Below, piece by piece: positions 51,281-58,832 of a stretch of DNA of 64,000 bases. The notes under the pieces are model-generated. The model did no database searches, was not told the origin of the DNA, and saw nothing but the letters and a program-made list of their open reading frames with translations. The position numbers and the translations under genes are program-made. Position 1 is the stretch's first letter. Each line of letters starts with the position of its first letter. The DNA comes from Lachnospiraceae bacterium (lineage in GTDB: Bacteria > Bacillota > Clostridia > Lachnospirales > Lachnospiraceae): assembly GCA_910573755.1 (NCBI GenBank), contig CAJTBO010000017.1, positions 40,266 to 104,265 on the forward strand, written 5' to 3'.

Positions 51281-52427
51281 TATTCAAAATTTGTACGATC
51301 TGCCGGAAATATCTTTCATTGAAGGAATAAGTTACGAGCAGATATTGGATGAAATGGTTAAGGACTATGAATCAAAATATCAGGAAATAACGAAGAAGAA
51401 GATAATTCTTCGCCCTGGGGATAAAGAACATATCCATTTAAGGATTGCGGCAAGTCAGTATTTCCAGATGTATCATATATTGGATAATGCTGCGAAAATG
51501 AACCTTTTGAAATATTCAAATGGTTCATTTTTGGATCATTTGGGGGCTCTTAAAAAAACATTCCGGCAGAAACCAAAGGAGGCCGTTGTCACGGCAAGGT
51601 TTATCCTTTCGGAAATCAGAAAGGACGTTGTCTATATTCCGCAGGGGACGAGGATTACGGCAGGCGATGGAATATACTTTAAGACAGATGATTATGCAGA
51701 AGTGAAAGCGGGCGAATCATATGTCGATGTTGACTGTACCTGTGAAACTGCGGGAGAAGTTGGAAACGATTATGCGGTTGGCCAGCTAGAGGTTATCGTA
51801 GATCCTGTTCCGTATGTTGCATCCGTTAAGAATATCACTGTATCAGAAGGTGGAGCAGAGGAGGAAACGGATAACAGTTTCAGGGAACAGGTATATTTGG
51901 CACCCTCATCATATTCCGTGGCAGGCCCCGGGGACGCATATGAATATTGGGTGAAAGAATATAACAGCGCAGGAATAGAAGATGTTAAGATTTATGATCC
52001 AGACGACTGTACCGTTGATATAAGAATTCTCCTAAATGGAGGAAGGCTTCCGACAGAAACGTTTTGTACAAAGGTTCTGGAGTATCTGAAGGAAAATCCT
52101 ATTATTCCGTTAACTGATAGAGTATATGTATCTGCTCCGGATGTTGTAGAGTATGACTTGAAGGCAACATACTATATCTCACGTAGCGATATCCGGAATA
52201 TGGGAGCAATTCAGCAGTCTATCGATCAAGCAAAAGATACCTATATTTTGTGGCAGAAGACGAGGATTGGGCGAGATATAAATCCAGATGCGCTTACAGA
52301 GTTTGTCAGGGCAGCGGGAGGAAAGAGGATTGTAATAGAATCTCCTTCTTTTACAGTTATACCGGAAACTTCTATTGCAATGGAGAGGACTGTTACATTC
52401 TCATACGGAGGAATAGAAGATGATTAA
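51270..52427 (+). CDS. Baseplate wedge protein J
   Basis: 385 aa of the GpJ/Mu gp47 family: YDLPEISFIEGISYEQILDE at the start, FLDHLGALKKTFRQKPKEA, the beta domain with IPQGTRITAGDGIYFKTDDY and EETDNSFREQV...SYSVAGPGDAYEYW. It forms the wedge ring of the baseplate. ATG 51270 after AAGGTGGTG. Confidence 0.92.
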   Translation: MANDIQNLYDLPEISFIEGISYEQILDEMVKDYESKYQEITKKKIILRPGDKEHIHLRIAASQYFQMYHILDNAAKMNLLKYSNGSFLDHLGALKKTFRQKPKEAVVTARFILSEIRKDVVYIPQGTRITAGDGIYFKTDDYAEVKAGESYVDVDCTCETAGEVGNDYAVGQLEVIVDPVPYVASVKNITVSEGGAEEETDNSFREQVYLAPSSYSVAGPGDAYEYWVKEYNSAGIEDVKIYDPDDCTVDIRILLNGGRLPTETFCTKVLEYLKENPIIPLTDRVYVSAPDVVEYDLKATYYISRSDIRNMGAIQQSIDQAKDTYILWQKTRIGRDINPDALTEFVRAAGGKRIVIESPSFTVIPETSIAMERTVTFSYGGIEDD

Positions 52428-53076
52428 GTTATCGGATTATCTTACAGAAACAGCTTTTCCGCCAGAAATGAAATCTCCAGAAAGGATTGCTTTGGCATAT
52501 GCATTTGATATACAGAAGAAAAAATTTCTGGAGCATATAAAAAACGTGTATTTGTGGGCTGACATTAGTAATGTAGATGAAAATAAACTCGATTTTTTAG
52601 CAGTAGAAAATCGGGTTTTATTTTATGACTCAAGTTTTCCTGCGGATACAAAGCGTAAACTGATAGAAAATTCTGTATACTGGCACATGATTCTTGGCAC
52701 GCGCCAATCTATGGAAGAGATCATTAATATTATTTTTGATAATGAAAATACAGCAATCGAAGAATGGTATATGTATGGAGGAGATCCATATCATTTCAGG
52801 ATATTAATAGATTCCTCCAACAAAAATATCATGATAGATATGAGTGATATTGAACATAAGATTAAGTTGTATAAGCGGCTGAGCGCACATCTTGATTCGA
52901 TTAATATTAGAAAAGTCAGGAAAGGTATCTTATATGTTGCTAATAATACAGAAATTTTTGTGAAATCCAATATAAAGGTATATCCTCGCCAAAGAGAGAT
53001 TAAGAGAACAGCAGTGGTAAAGATTATATCGAGAAGTATGAGATATATAAAAATTATCTATAGAAAGCAGGTGTAA
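52420..53076 (+). CDS. Tail protein I
   Basis: 218 aa with the GpI family pattern: RIALAYAFDIQKKKFLEHIK, ALVENRVLFYDSSFP-like (DFLAVENRVLFYDSSFPAD) and HMILGTRQSMEEIINIIFD. It connects the baseplate to the tail fibres. Overlaps J by eight bases; the C-terminus is basic. Confidence 0.88.
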   Translation: MIKLSDYLTETAFPPEMKSPERIALAYAFDIQKKKFLEHIKNVYLWADISNVDENKLDFLAVENRVLFYDSSFPADTKRKLIENSVYWHMILGTRQSMEEIINIIFDNENTAIEEWYMYGGDPYHFRILIDSSNKNIMIDMSDIEHKIKLYKRLSAHLDSINIRKVRKGILYVANNTEIFVKSNIKVYPRQREIKRTAVVKIISRSMRYIKIIYRKQV

Positions 53077-53078
53077 AA

Positions 53079-54110
53079 TTGACTGGGACAATAATAACAA
53101 AAAAGGGAATACAGTTACTCGTAAAATTGATGGCAACAAAGGGAGAACTTGTATTTAATCGTGTTGGCATCGGAATCGGGCTCCTTCCCACAGGATATGA
53201 TCCGGCAAGCATGATAGATCTTGTTAATTATAAAATGGATGGTGCTATATCAAGGTGTGAAGCAGATTCAGATGTTGCTAAAATAACTATGCAGGTTAGT
53301 TCAATCGGTGTAGAAACAGGATTTACAATGACCGAAATAGGAATTTTTGCCGAAGATCCAGATGTGGGAGAGATCCTGTATTCGTATTTGGACTTGCAGG
53401 AAGATCCACAGTATATCTATGCAGAAGGAGGAGACGCGGAAAAGTACATTGAAATAACGCTTGAAGTAGCAATAGAAGAATCCACTAAGGTTAGCGCTTA
53501 CATAAATCCGGATAGTTTGGTTACAAGACAAGAATTTGAAAAACAGCTTTTAAATTTTAAAGAAGAAATAAAAGGAGGACTGGAAAAGATTGATTTTGAC
53601 GATTCAGGAGAGATAGAAGGAATAGAATCTTTTACAGATTTTATGTCTTCGTTTGTGAAAGGGACAAATATATATCAGTTTTTTTCGAACTTGAAGGCCG
53701 GGCTGAATTACGTCTTGCACGCCGGTCAGCTTGTCAACAGTGGTATGTGTGAAACGCCGGGTATGTTCCCGCTGGACGCCGCTTTTGGGAAAACCTTGCA
53801 GGACCAGATTACTGGGTTATATAGTGAGATAGATTTCAAAACATTATTGGTTGGGCAACAAGTACGCCCTGATAAGCTTAACACATTAATAGATGTCGAT
53901 ATTACTGATTTATATAATAAGCGTATGTCCGGAAAAAAATCTATATATGAAGTTCCTTATATTTCGTACATCGAAAATCCAGTGCAGATGTGTTGGTACT
54001 ACTATATAGGGAGTGGGCGTAAAATATTCAGGTATGCAGTAACCAGAGAATCTGATTTGCATTCAGCAATTAATTTAAATTTGGCTATATTGTATCGCGA
54101 TATTAGCTAA
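53079..54110 (+). CDS. Tail fibre protein (constant N-terminus, switchable C-terminus)
   Basis: 343 aa, start TTG 53079 two bases after gene I. Residues 1-150 are the phage tail-collar fibre domain (GTIITKKGIQLLVKLMATKG; GVETGFTMTEIGIFAEDP) that attaches to the baseplate. A linker ends FPLDAAFGKTLQDQITGLYS. At residues 247-251 (DNA 53817-53830) lies the recombination-site sequence; everything after it (94 residues, here starting IDFKTLLVGQQVRPD) is the currently expressed tip. The tip should bind the host surface; it can be exchanged with three other encoded ends by inversion. Confidence 0.88.
   Translation: MTGTIITKKGIQLLVKLMATKGELVFNRVGIGIGLLPTGYDPASMIDLVNYKMDGAISRCEADSDVAKITMQVSSIGVETGFTMTEIGIFAEDPDVGEILYSYLDLQEDPQYIYAEGGDAEKYIEITLEVAIEESTKVSAYINPDSLVTRQEFEKQLLNFKEEIKGGLEKIDFDDSGEIEGIESFTDFMSSFVKGTNIYQFFSNLKAGLNYVLHAGQLVNSGMCETPGMFPLDAAFGKTLQDQITGLYSEIDFKTLLVGQQVRPDKLNTLIDVDITDLYNKRMSGKKSIYEVPYISYIENPVQMCWYYYIGSGRKIFRYAVTRESDLHSAINLNLAILYRDIS
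53817..53830 (+). repeat. Shufflon site A (in the expressed fibre gene)
   Basis: TTATATAGTGAGAT, read in frame as L-Y-S-E-I. Shares the core TATAGTGAKAT with sites B, C and D, always in the same codon phase. Confidence 0.75.
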
Positions 54111-54274
54111 TCACATATACTATATGCCCATAATACCATCCGCTTTGTGTAATATTAGGAAAAAGTTAAATATCTCCACGCTGTCCAATTTGTAGTACCA
54201 GTTATTTGACTGTTTGTCGCCGAATTGCAATCTTGTCGCTCCAAAAACCTATAGCGATTTGTGTAGCGTAGTTT
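54111..54274 (-). pseudogene. Decayed fibre C-terminus fragment(s)
   Basis: Reverse-strand pieces in different frames look like fibre ends: NYATQIAIGFWSDKIAIRRQ, then TGTTNWTAWRYLTFS with a stop, then SGWYYGHIVYVIS with a stop at 54111. Frame changes and internal stops show it is not one working cassette. It lies tail-to-tail with the expressed fibre gene. Confidence 0.5.
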
Positions 54275-54559
54275 TTATGTCATAGCAACCCAGTTTATGG
54301 AATATGGGCAGTCACTAACATATTCCGTTTTCAAATAAACAACAAATTTATTTTTGGTTTTTTTTTGGTCGCATATAGAGAGGTGTGTTATACCGTAACC
54401 TTCAAAATTTTTATTTGGTATCCCTAAACTAATTACAATAACTGGCATTGTGTTAAATGGATGTGGATATGGTATTTCTATTTCGTATTCGCCAGGTGCA
54501 TGTGAAATAAATACATATTGACCAAACTGTAGTTTTTTATATCCGATATCACTATATAA
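54275..54559 (-). other. Silent fibre C-terminal cassette B
   Basis: Starting at site B the reverse frame reads PLYSDIGYKKLQFGQYVF and continues for about 95 residues to a stop at 54275, including PFNTMPVIVISLGIPN and the end YSINWVAMT, a common fibre tip pattern. There is no own ribosome binding site. Inversion between sites A and B would fuse it in frame to the fibre N-terminus. Confidence 0.75.
54546..54559 (-). repeat. Shufflon site B (inverted)
   Basis: Reverse complement of TTATATAGTGATAT: differs from site A at one position. Codon phase L-Y-S-D-I. Confidence 0.7.
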
Positions 54560-54706
54560 CGGAGTATTTGGTGTCGAAAAAAGATATTGTATGCGGTGTG
54601 GCGGATATGCTATAATCCCGGTATGGGAAAACCAGAGAGCCAAAGGCGGCTTACCCTCCATCTCGGAGGGGCTACCCTCCAGACGAAAGAAAGGAGGGCG
54701 ATGTCA

Positions 54707-54799
54707 ATGTATGTTACATATCCGGATCTGATCCAGTTTTGTATCTTCATTGTCGCCCTTGTTGGTCTGATCTATCAGATTTTCAGGGGAAGAAAATAG
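54707..54799 (+). CDS. Small hydrophobic type I toxin-like peptide
   Basis: A 30-aa peptide, MYVTYPDLIQFCIFIVALVG then LIYQIFRGRK: one transmembrane helix and a basic end, the form of holin-like/TxpA-type toxins. ATG 54707 is eight bases after AAGGAGGG; ATG 54701 is too close. It is folded into a self-paired mRNA and has an antisense RNA candidate at its 3' side. Its location inside the invertible region is unusual. Confidence 0.65.
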   Translation: MYVTYPDLIQFCIFIVALVGLIYQIFRGRK

Positions 54800-54838
54800 C
54801 CGCCACTACTTCCGATAGTGACGGCTGTTTACAAATAA
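54790..54838 (-). ncRNA. Candidate antisense RNA antitoxin
   Basis: A reverse-strand -10 TATAAT (54850-54845) would start a transcript near 54838 that ends at an 11-bp hairpin (AGCCGTCACTA/TAGTGGCGGCT, 54826-54798) followed by ATTTTCTT. It overlaps the toxin's stop and 3' untranslated region. No good -35 is visible. Confidence 0.35.
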
Positions 54839-54974
54839 CAGTCAATTATACTTGAGGGTAGCCGCTTCTCTGGCTTTCCTTTTTTTAATATAGCATATGG
54901 AGCAGTAAGATTCAAGATTTTTTCTGCATTGAGTGATGATTTGCTCTAAAATAAAGACGGAGGAGGATATCATC

Positions 54975-55994
54975 ATGATAGAAAAAATATTGGAAAAAGT
55001 GCTAGATGCGATGACACCGCATCTGGACGATGAACAAATTGAAAAACTGAATAATGTGCTGTACCTAAACTTTCATGGCATTGAAGTGAAGGAAGAATGC
55101 TATGAACTGAAACCTACTGGATTAAGCGGGAATGCTGCCAAACTGGATCTGTTTGTGAAAAGTAAGCTGGCAGTGAATCGGCAGAGCGGCACCATGAAGC
55201 AGTATGCCAGAGAAATTTGGGCAGCACTGAATTTTATTGGAAAGGATATCAGTGATATCAAAGCGGCAGATGTAAGGTATTATTTCGGATATCTGCGAGA
55301 AATTAAGAAACTGAAAATGTCTACCATTCAGACCAGAATGCATTATCTTAGCAGTTTCTGGGATTTCCTCACAGCGGAAGAACTTACGCAGGGAAATCCT
55401 ATGAAAAAAATAGGGAAGATTAAGGTTGAAAAAATCATAAAAAAACCTTTCAGCGTAAGGGACATGGAAGCCCTGAGAAGTAGCTGCAAAAGAGTAAGAG
55501 ACAGGGCCTTGATTGAATTTCTGTATTCGACTGGAGTTAGGATATCAGAGGCTGTTGCTCTTGATGTAGGGGACATAGATATGGCGCATCTGGAAATGGT
55601 AGTGTATGGAAAAGGGAGCAAGGAACGGAAAACATATTTGACCGAGAATGCAAAATTCTATCTGGATAAATACCTGAAGGAAAGATGCTTGCGCGAGCGG
55701 ATTACATATGAAGAATTAAAGAAGAGACCATTATTTGTGAGCAATGATAAGAATCACAGAAGAATAACTGATAACGGAGTGCAAGACATGCTGCGAACGC
55801 TGGGCAGGAGAGCAGGCGTGGAGATGGTTCATCCGCACCGGTTCCGCCGGACGATAGCAACAGATCTGCTCAGCCGGGGGATGCCGATCGAGCAAGTCCG
55901 TGACTTTCTGGGACACGAAAAATTGGACACGACGCTGATTTATTGCACGGTCCAGGCAGAGGAGGTTAAGGCATCTCATAGAAAGTGCGCTTAA
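54975..55994 (+). CDS. Shufflon tyrosine recombinase
   Basis: 339 aa, XerC/D-like. N-terminal SAM-like domain (FVKSKLAVNRQSGTMKQYAR...FIGKDISDIKAADVRYYFGY) and catalytic domain with Arg in STGVRISEAVAL, Lys in YGKGSKERKTY, HPHRFRRTIAT (HxxR), LGHEKLDTT and nucleophile Tyr in TTLIYCTV. Start ATG 54975 seven bases after GGAGGAGGAT. It is flanked on both sides by fibre cassettes with inverted sites, the place of Rci-like shufflon recombinases. It is the third tyrosine recombinase of this prophage. Confidence 0.88.
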   Translation: MIEKILEKVLDAMTPHLDDEQIEKLNNVLYLNFHGIEVKEECYELKPTGLSGNAAKLDLFVKSKLAVNRQSGTMKQYAREIWAALNFIGKDISDIKAADVRYYFGYLREIKKLKMSTIQTRMHYLSSFWDFLTAEELTQGNPMKKIGKIKVEKIIKKPFSVRDMEALRSSCKRVRDRALIEFLYSTGVRISEAVALDVGDIDMAHLEMVVYGKGSKERKTYLTENAKFYLDKYLKERCLRERITYEELKKRPLFVSNDKNHRRITDNGVQDMLRTLGRRAGVEMVHPHRFRRTIATDLLSRGMPIEQVRDFLGHEKLDTTLIYCTVQAEEVKASHRKCA

Positions 55995-56104
55995 TATAGC
56001 GGGTAGTATAGCCAGAGGCAGGCGGAAACGGCTGTCTTATTAAGTTTACACATTTTTAAAGCAATTATCAAAAAATACTGAAAAGAGGAGGTCTGAGAAA
56101 AAGT

Positions 56105-56398
56105 CCTGAATATAGTGAGATTGCAGAACCTAAAATTGGATTCAGTTCATTGCCTGGAATGACATTGTGGGATTCAAATATACAAAAATGTATTTTATTT
56201 TTTCCGGTTCGGTATTTCAACATGGAAAAATATAACATTGTTCCCGTTCGGGCATATATTTCTGGAATTACATCTTCAATTGATGAAAACCCGAGATTAG
56301 CGCTTGGTGGTCATTATATAGTAGCGTACACAAATGTAATAGATCCTGAATATGAAGGGCACTATGCGATTTTGCAAATTAATATTTCCCATAAGTAG
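56105..56398 (+). other. Silent fibre C-terminal cassette C
   Basis: From site C the forward frame reads PEYSEIAEPKIGFSSLPG and runs to a stop at 56398 (ending YAILQINISHK). There is no fibre N-terminus or proper start upstream; 55995-56104 holds no gene. Because site C has the same orientation as A, cassette C would be expressed only after two successive inversions. Confidence 0.75.
56108..56121 (+). repeat. Shufflon site C
   Basis: GAATATAGTGAGAT, identical over 14 bases to site D and sharing ATATAGTGAGAT with site A. Codon phase E-Y-S-E-I. Confidence 0.75.
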
Positions 56399-56432
56399 CA
56401 AGGCTATTATCATTTTATTTGTATCGCGATAT

Positions 56433-56783
56433 TTAGCCAACCACATAAAAAACATCAGCAAAAATCCAATTAAGTCCCTCTTCTGTAGCTATGATATTTA
56501 TAGATCCATCCTGCTTAATTTTCAAGATGCCAGTTCCATTTTTCGCAGTGCCAGACGCAAAAGCGGCTACTGCAGTTATTTCCACGCTTGGGATAAAAGC
56601 GGGATCTGTTATTTTAGCATAAATATTTACGCCTAATTGATACGGACATGTCCCGTGTAAATGAGCATGTATAATAGGACCATACTTGACAAACGTGCAA
56701 TTAGTGTATTCCAAACCAGATACTAAGTATGTGAGGATGCCATCATCTTTTGTTCTTACAACAGGAGTTATCTCACTATATTC
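56433..56783 (-). other. Silent fibre C-terminal cassette D
   Basis: From site D the reverse frame reads PEYSEITPVVRTKDDGIL and ends NWIFADVFYVVG at 56433, about 117 residues, with VEITAVAAFASGTAKNGTG typical of receptor-binding tips. No own start with ribosome binding site. Its 3' end faces that of cassette C; the bases TATCGCGATA near both 3' ends (54093-54102 and 56421-56430) are the same in cassette A. Confidence 0.75.
56770..56783 (-). repeat. Shufflon site D (inverted)
   Basis: Reverse complement of GAATATAGTGAGAT. Outermost right site; inversion with A would flip about 2.95 kb including the recombinase gene. Confidence 0.75.
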
Positions 56784-56814
56784 TGGGCAATTTTTAATAA
56801 AATCGAAAAAAATG

Positions 56815-56834
56815 AGACCATTTTGGTCTTTTTT
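56815..56834 (+). terminator. Weak terminator at the right border of the shufflon
   Basis: AGACC/GGTCT stem, ATTTT loop, T run. Just outside site D and before the DUF4376-like gene. Confidence 0.4.
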
Positions 56835-56864
56835 AATATATAAATATACTTTAAGGAGGTTTTT

Positions 56865-57614
56865 ATGGAAAAAATTAAAATCGGAAAAAGGAAAGAACTG
56901 TATGAGATTGAAAGTATCATGCAGCATGATCATGGCATCCTGAAAATCATCTTTCCAGAAGGAATGAAGATTCCTGAGAAGTGGAACGGTGATATCTCCA
57001 TCTGTACGGCCGGAGGAATCCCGTACGCAGTCAAATCAGGATATGAAACTGTATACCTGCAGGAAGGGCAGACCGTATACCTGTCCAACGATGGCAGCGT
57101 ATATGTCCCGCCCGCGCCGCCAGAGCCGGTCCCGGAGCCGGAACCGTATGTGCCAACGATAGAAGAGGTTAAGGCAGCAAAGAAAGCGGAAATATCGCCA
57201 ATATGTGAGCAGGTTATCTATTCGGGATGTGATGTGACTCTATCAGATGGAGAGTTACATCATTTTTCGTTGACAATAAGGGATCAGGTCAACCTTTTCG
57301 GCAAGCAGGCCCAGCTGGCGGCAGGGGTAGAGAAGGTGGAGTATCATGCGGACGGCCATCCGTGCCAGTATTACAGCGTAGAGGACATGGAAAATATCAT
57401 TGGATCTGCGATGTGGTATGTGTCGTACCATACTACATATTGTAACGCACTCAATATGTGGATTGCGGGGTGCCATACGGTGGAGGAAGTACAGGAGATC
57501 TATTATGGTGCAGATGTACCAGAGGAGTACAAATCAAAGGTCTTGCAGGCATATCTTATACAGATAGCCGAGATGGCGGGAGGAAAAAAAGAAGATGAAG
57601 AAAGTGATATGTAA
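56865..57614 (+). CDS. Fibre-associated DUF4376-like phage protein
   Basis: 249 aa, RBS AAGGAGG. A beta-rich N-terminus (GKRKELYEIESIMQHDHGIL), a Pro/Glu linker (PPAPPEPVPEPEP) and a helical C-terminal domain (VKAAKKAEISPICEQVIYSG...LFGKQAQLAAG) that resembles DUF4376, often coded right after tail fibres. It may be a fibre assembly protein or a second virion tip protein. Being outside the invertible region, it stays constant. Confidence 0.65.
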   Translation: MEKIKIGKRKELYEIESIMQHDHGILKIIFPEGMKIPEKWNGDISICTAGGIPYAVKSGYETVYLQEGQTVYLSNDGSVYVPPAPPEPVPEPEPYVPTIEEVKAAKKAEISPICEQVIYSGCDVTLSDGELHHFSLTIRDQVNLFGKQAQLAAGVEKVEYHADGHPCQYYSVEDMENIIGSAMWYVSYHTTYCNALNMWIAGCHTVEEVQEIYYGADVPEEYKSKVLQAYLIQIAEMAGGKKEDEESDM

Positions 57615-58014
57615 GTATATGACGTTGCTGCTTACCGGAGGCGGACTCTATGTGCTGGTGGAACTGATCTGGCGCGGCAGGAGTCACTGGACAATGTTTT
57701 TGCTGGGTGGATTGTGTTTTATAGGCATCGGTCTGATCAATGAGATCATACCGTGGGATATGCCATTGTGGCAGCAGATCATCATCGGAGCCGGCATCAT
57801 TACAGCGTTGGAATTTCTGACAGGATGCATAGTCAATCTGTGGCTCGGATGGGATGTCTGGGATTACAGCGGTCTTCCGGGAAATATACTTGGCCAGATA
57901 TGCCCACAGTTTTTTCTGTTGTGGGTGCCGATAGCACTGGTGGCAATTGTATTGGATGATTGGCTCCGGTATTGGCGGTGGGATGAGGAGCGACCGCATT
58001 ATAAAATATTGTAA
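57595..58014 (+). CDS. Four-span membrane protein (CmpB / PF06541-like)
   Basis: 139 aa with four predicted membrane helices and the family motif GLPGNILGQICPQFFLLWVP. Such putative ABC-transporter type IV proteins are also found in chromosomes; in prophages they lie near lysis genes. Overlaps the preceding gene by 20 bases. Function unknown. Confidence 0.65.
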   Translation: MKKVICKYMTLLLTGGGLYVLVELIWRGRSHWTMFLLGGLCFIGIGLINEIIPWDMPLWQQIIIGAGIITALEFLTGCIVNLWLGWDVWDYSGLPGNILGQICPQFFLLWVPIALVAIVLDDWLRYWRWDEERPHYKIL

Positions 58015-58079
58015 AAATGAGTCGGGGCAGAAGATGCACCTGGCTCTTTTAAATTGAGCAGAGAAAGGAGGTGAGACAG

Positions 58080-58403
58080 GTGAATATGATAGCAGCATTT
58101 ATTGCAGCAATGTGCATCCCGTCAGGGATTACAGGTTTTTGCTTCTGGATTTTACAAAGCAAACTGGACAAAAGAGAAGCAAATCGTGAAAAGAAAGAAA
58201 AGATCAGGGAAGAGCAGGAATATCTTCTGGTCAAAAGCATTGGAGCCGCTATTGCTCTTGGCGAAGCAACGGCAGAAGCAGTTGCCAGAATTCCGGATGC
58301 ACACTGTAACGGGGATATGCATTCAGCGCTGGAGTATGCGCGGAAAGTGAAACATGATCAAAAAGAATTCCTCACGAAGCATTGTATAGAAGCTATATAC
58401 TGA
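58080..58403 (+). CDS. Membrane-anchored phage protein near lysis genes
   Basis: 107 aa: one N-terminal membrane helix (MIAAFIAAMCIPSGITGFCF) followed by a Lys/Glu-rich coiled coil (SKLDKREANREKKEKIREEQ). GTG 58080 follows AAAGGAGGTGAG. The layout is like a spanin- or holin-accessory protein, without sequence proof. Confidence 0.55.
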   Translation: MNMIAAFIAAMCIPSGITGFCFWILQSKLDKREANREKKEKIREEQEYLLVKSIGAAIALGEATAEAVARIPDAHCNGDMHSALEYARKVKHDQKEFLTKHCIEAIY

Positions 58404-58453
58404 TGTGCTTTATGAACAAAAACAATATTTTTTAGAGAAAGAGAGGATTAAAA

Positions 58454-58777
58454 ATGAATATGGAACTTATGGTGCAGTATATTACTTATGGGCTGATGGC
58501 ATTGGGGGTGCTGTCTTTTTTGGTGGCGGTAATTGTTCAGGTTATTAAAGAATTGCCAAGACTGAATAAGATCCCGACTAGTGTGGTGGCACTGGTGGTA
58601 TCTGTGGTTCTGTGCCCGTTGGCAGTAATCATTGCCTGTCAGTATTACAAGATAGTTATTGTTTGGTATTATGTTTTCGCCGCTTTTCTTGCAGCTTTTG
58701 TGGTGTATGTGATTGCGACCGGGGGCTGGGAGAAGGCATCGGAAATATGGAACAGGACTAAGTATAAAAAGAAATGA
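58454..58777 (+). CDS. Phage holin
   Basis: 107 aa with three hydrophobic helices (YGLMALGVLSFLVAVIVQVI; VVALVVSVVLCPLAVII; YVFAAFLAAFVVYVI) and a charged C-terminus. Directly precedes the lysin, so it is the likely membrane pore that releases it. RBS AGAGAGG. Confidence 0.8.
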   Translation: MNMELMVQYITYGLMALGVLSFLVAVIVQVIKELPRLNKIPTSVVALVVSVVLCPLAVIIACQYYKIVIVWYYVFAAFLAAFVVYVIATGGWEKASEIWNRTKYKKK

Positions 58778-58779
58778 TA

Positions 58780-58797
58780 TGGGGGCTTAGGCCCCCA
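58780..58797 (+). terminator. Hairpin between holin and lysin
   Basis: TGGGGGC/GCCCCCA with a TTAG loop and ATTTTATT after it. A second dyad GCTCAC-A-GTGAGC follows at 58806-58818. It may reduce lysin expression relative to holin. Confidence 0.6.
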
Positions 58798-58832
58798 ATT
58801 TTATTGCTCACAGTGAGCGGAAAGGAGCATAT

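Larger units (their letters stand above)
54608..54873 (+). promoter_or_regulatory. Promoter and folded mRNA of the type I toxin gene
   Basis: Extended -10 TGC-TATAAT (54608-54616). The transcript's 5' part CCAGAGA, GCGGCT and ACCCTC (54632-54658) is complementary to its 3' part GAGGGT, AGCCGC and TCTCTGG (54854-54873). ACCCTCC segments can also pair with the ribosome binding site AAGGAGGG (54691-54698). Such end-to-end closure keeps type I toxin mRNAs untranslated. Confidence 0.6.

Noticed and set aside
56150..56398. An independent 82-aa gene
   Set aside because: The ATG is internal to cassette C, lacks a ribosome binding site, and the frame continues upstream to the shufflon site.
53079..56783. 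Diversity-generating retroelement acting on the tail fibre
   Set aside because: There is no reverse transcriptase and no template/variable repeat pair; the inverted sites and recombinase explain the variation instead.
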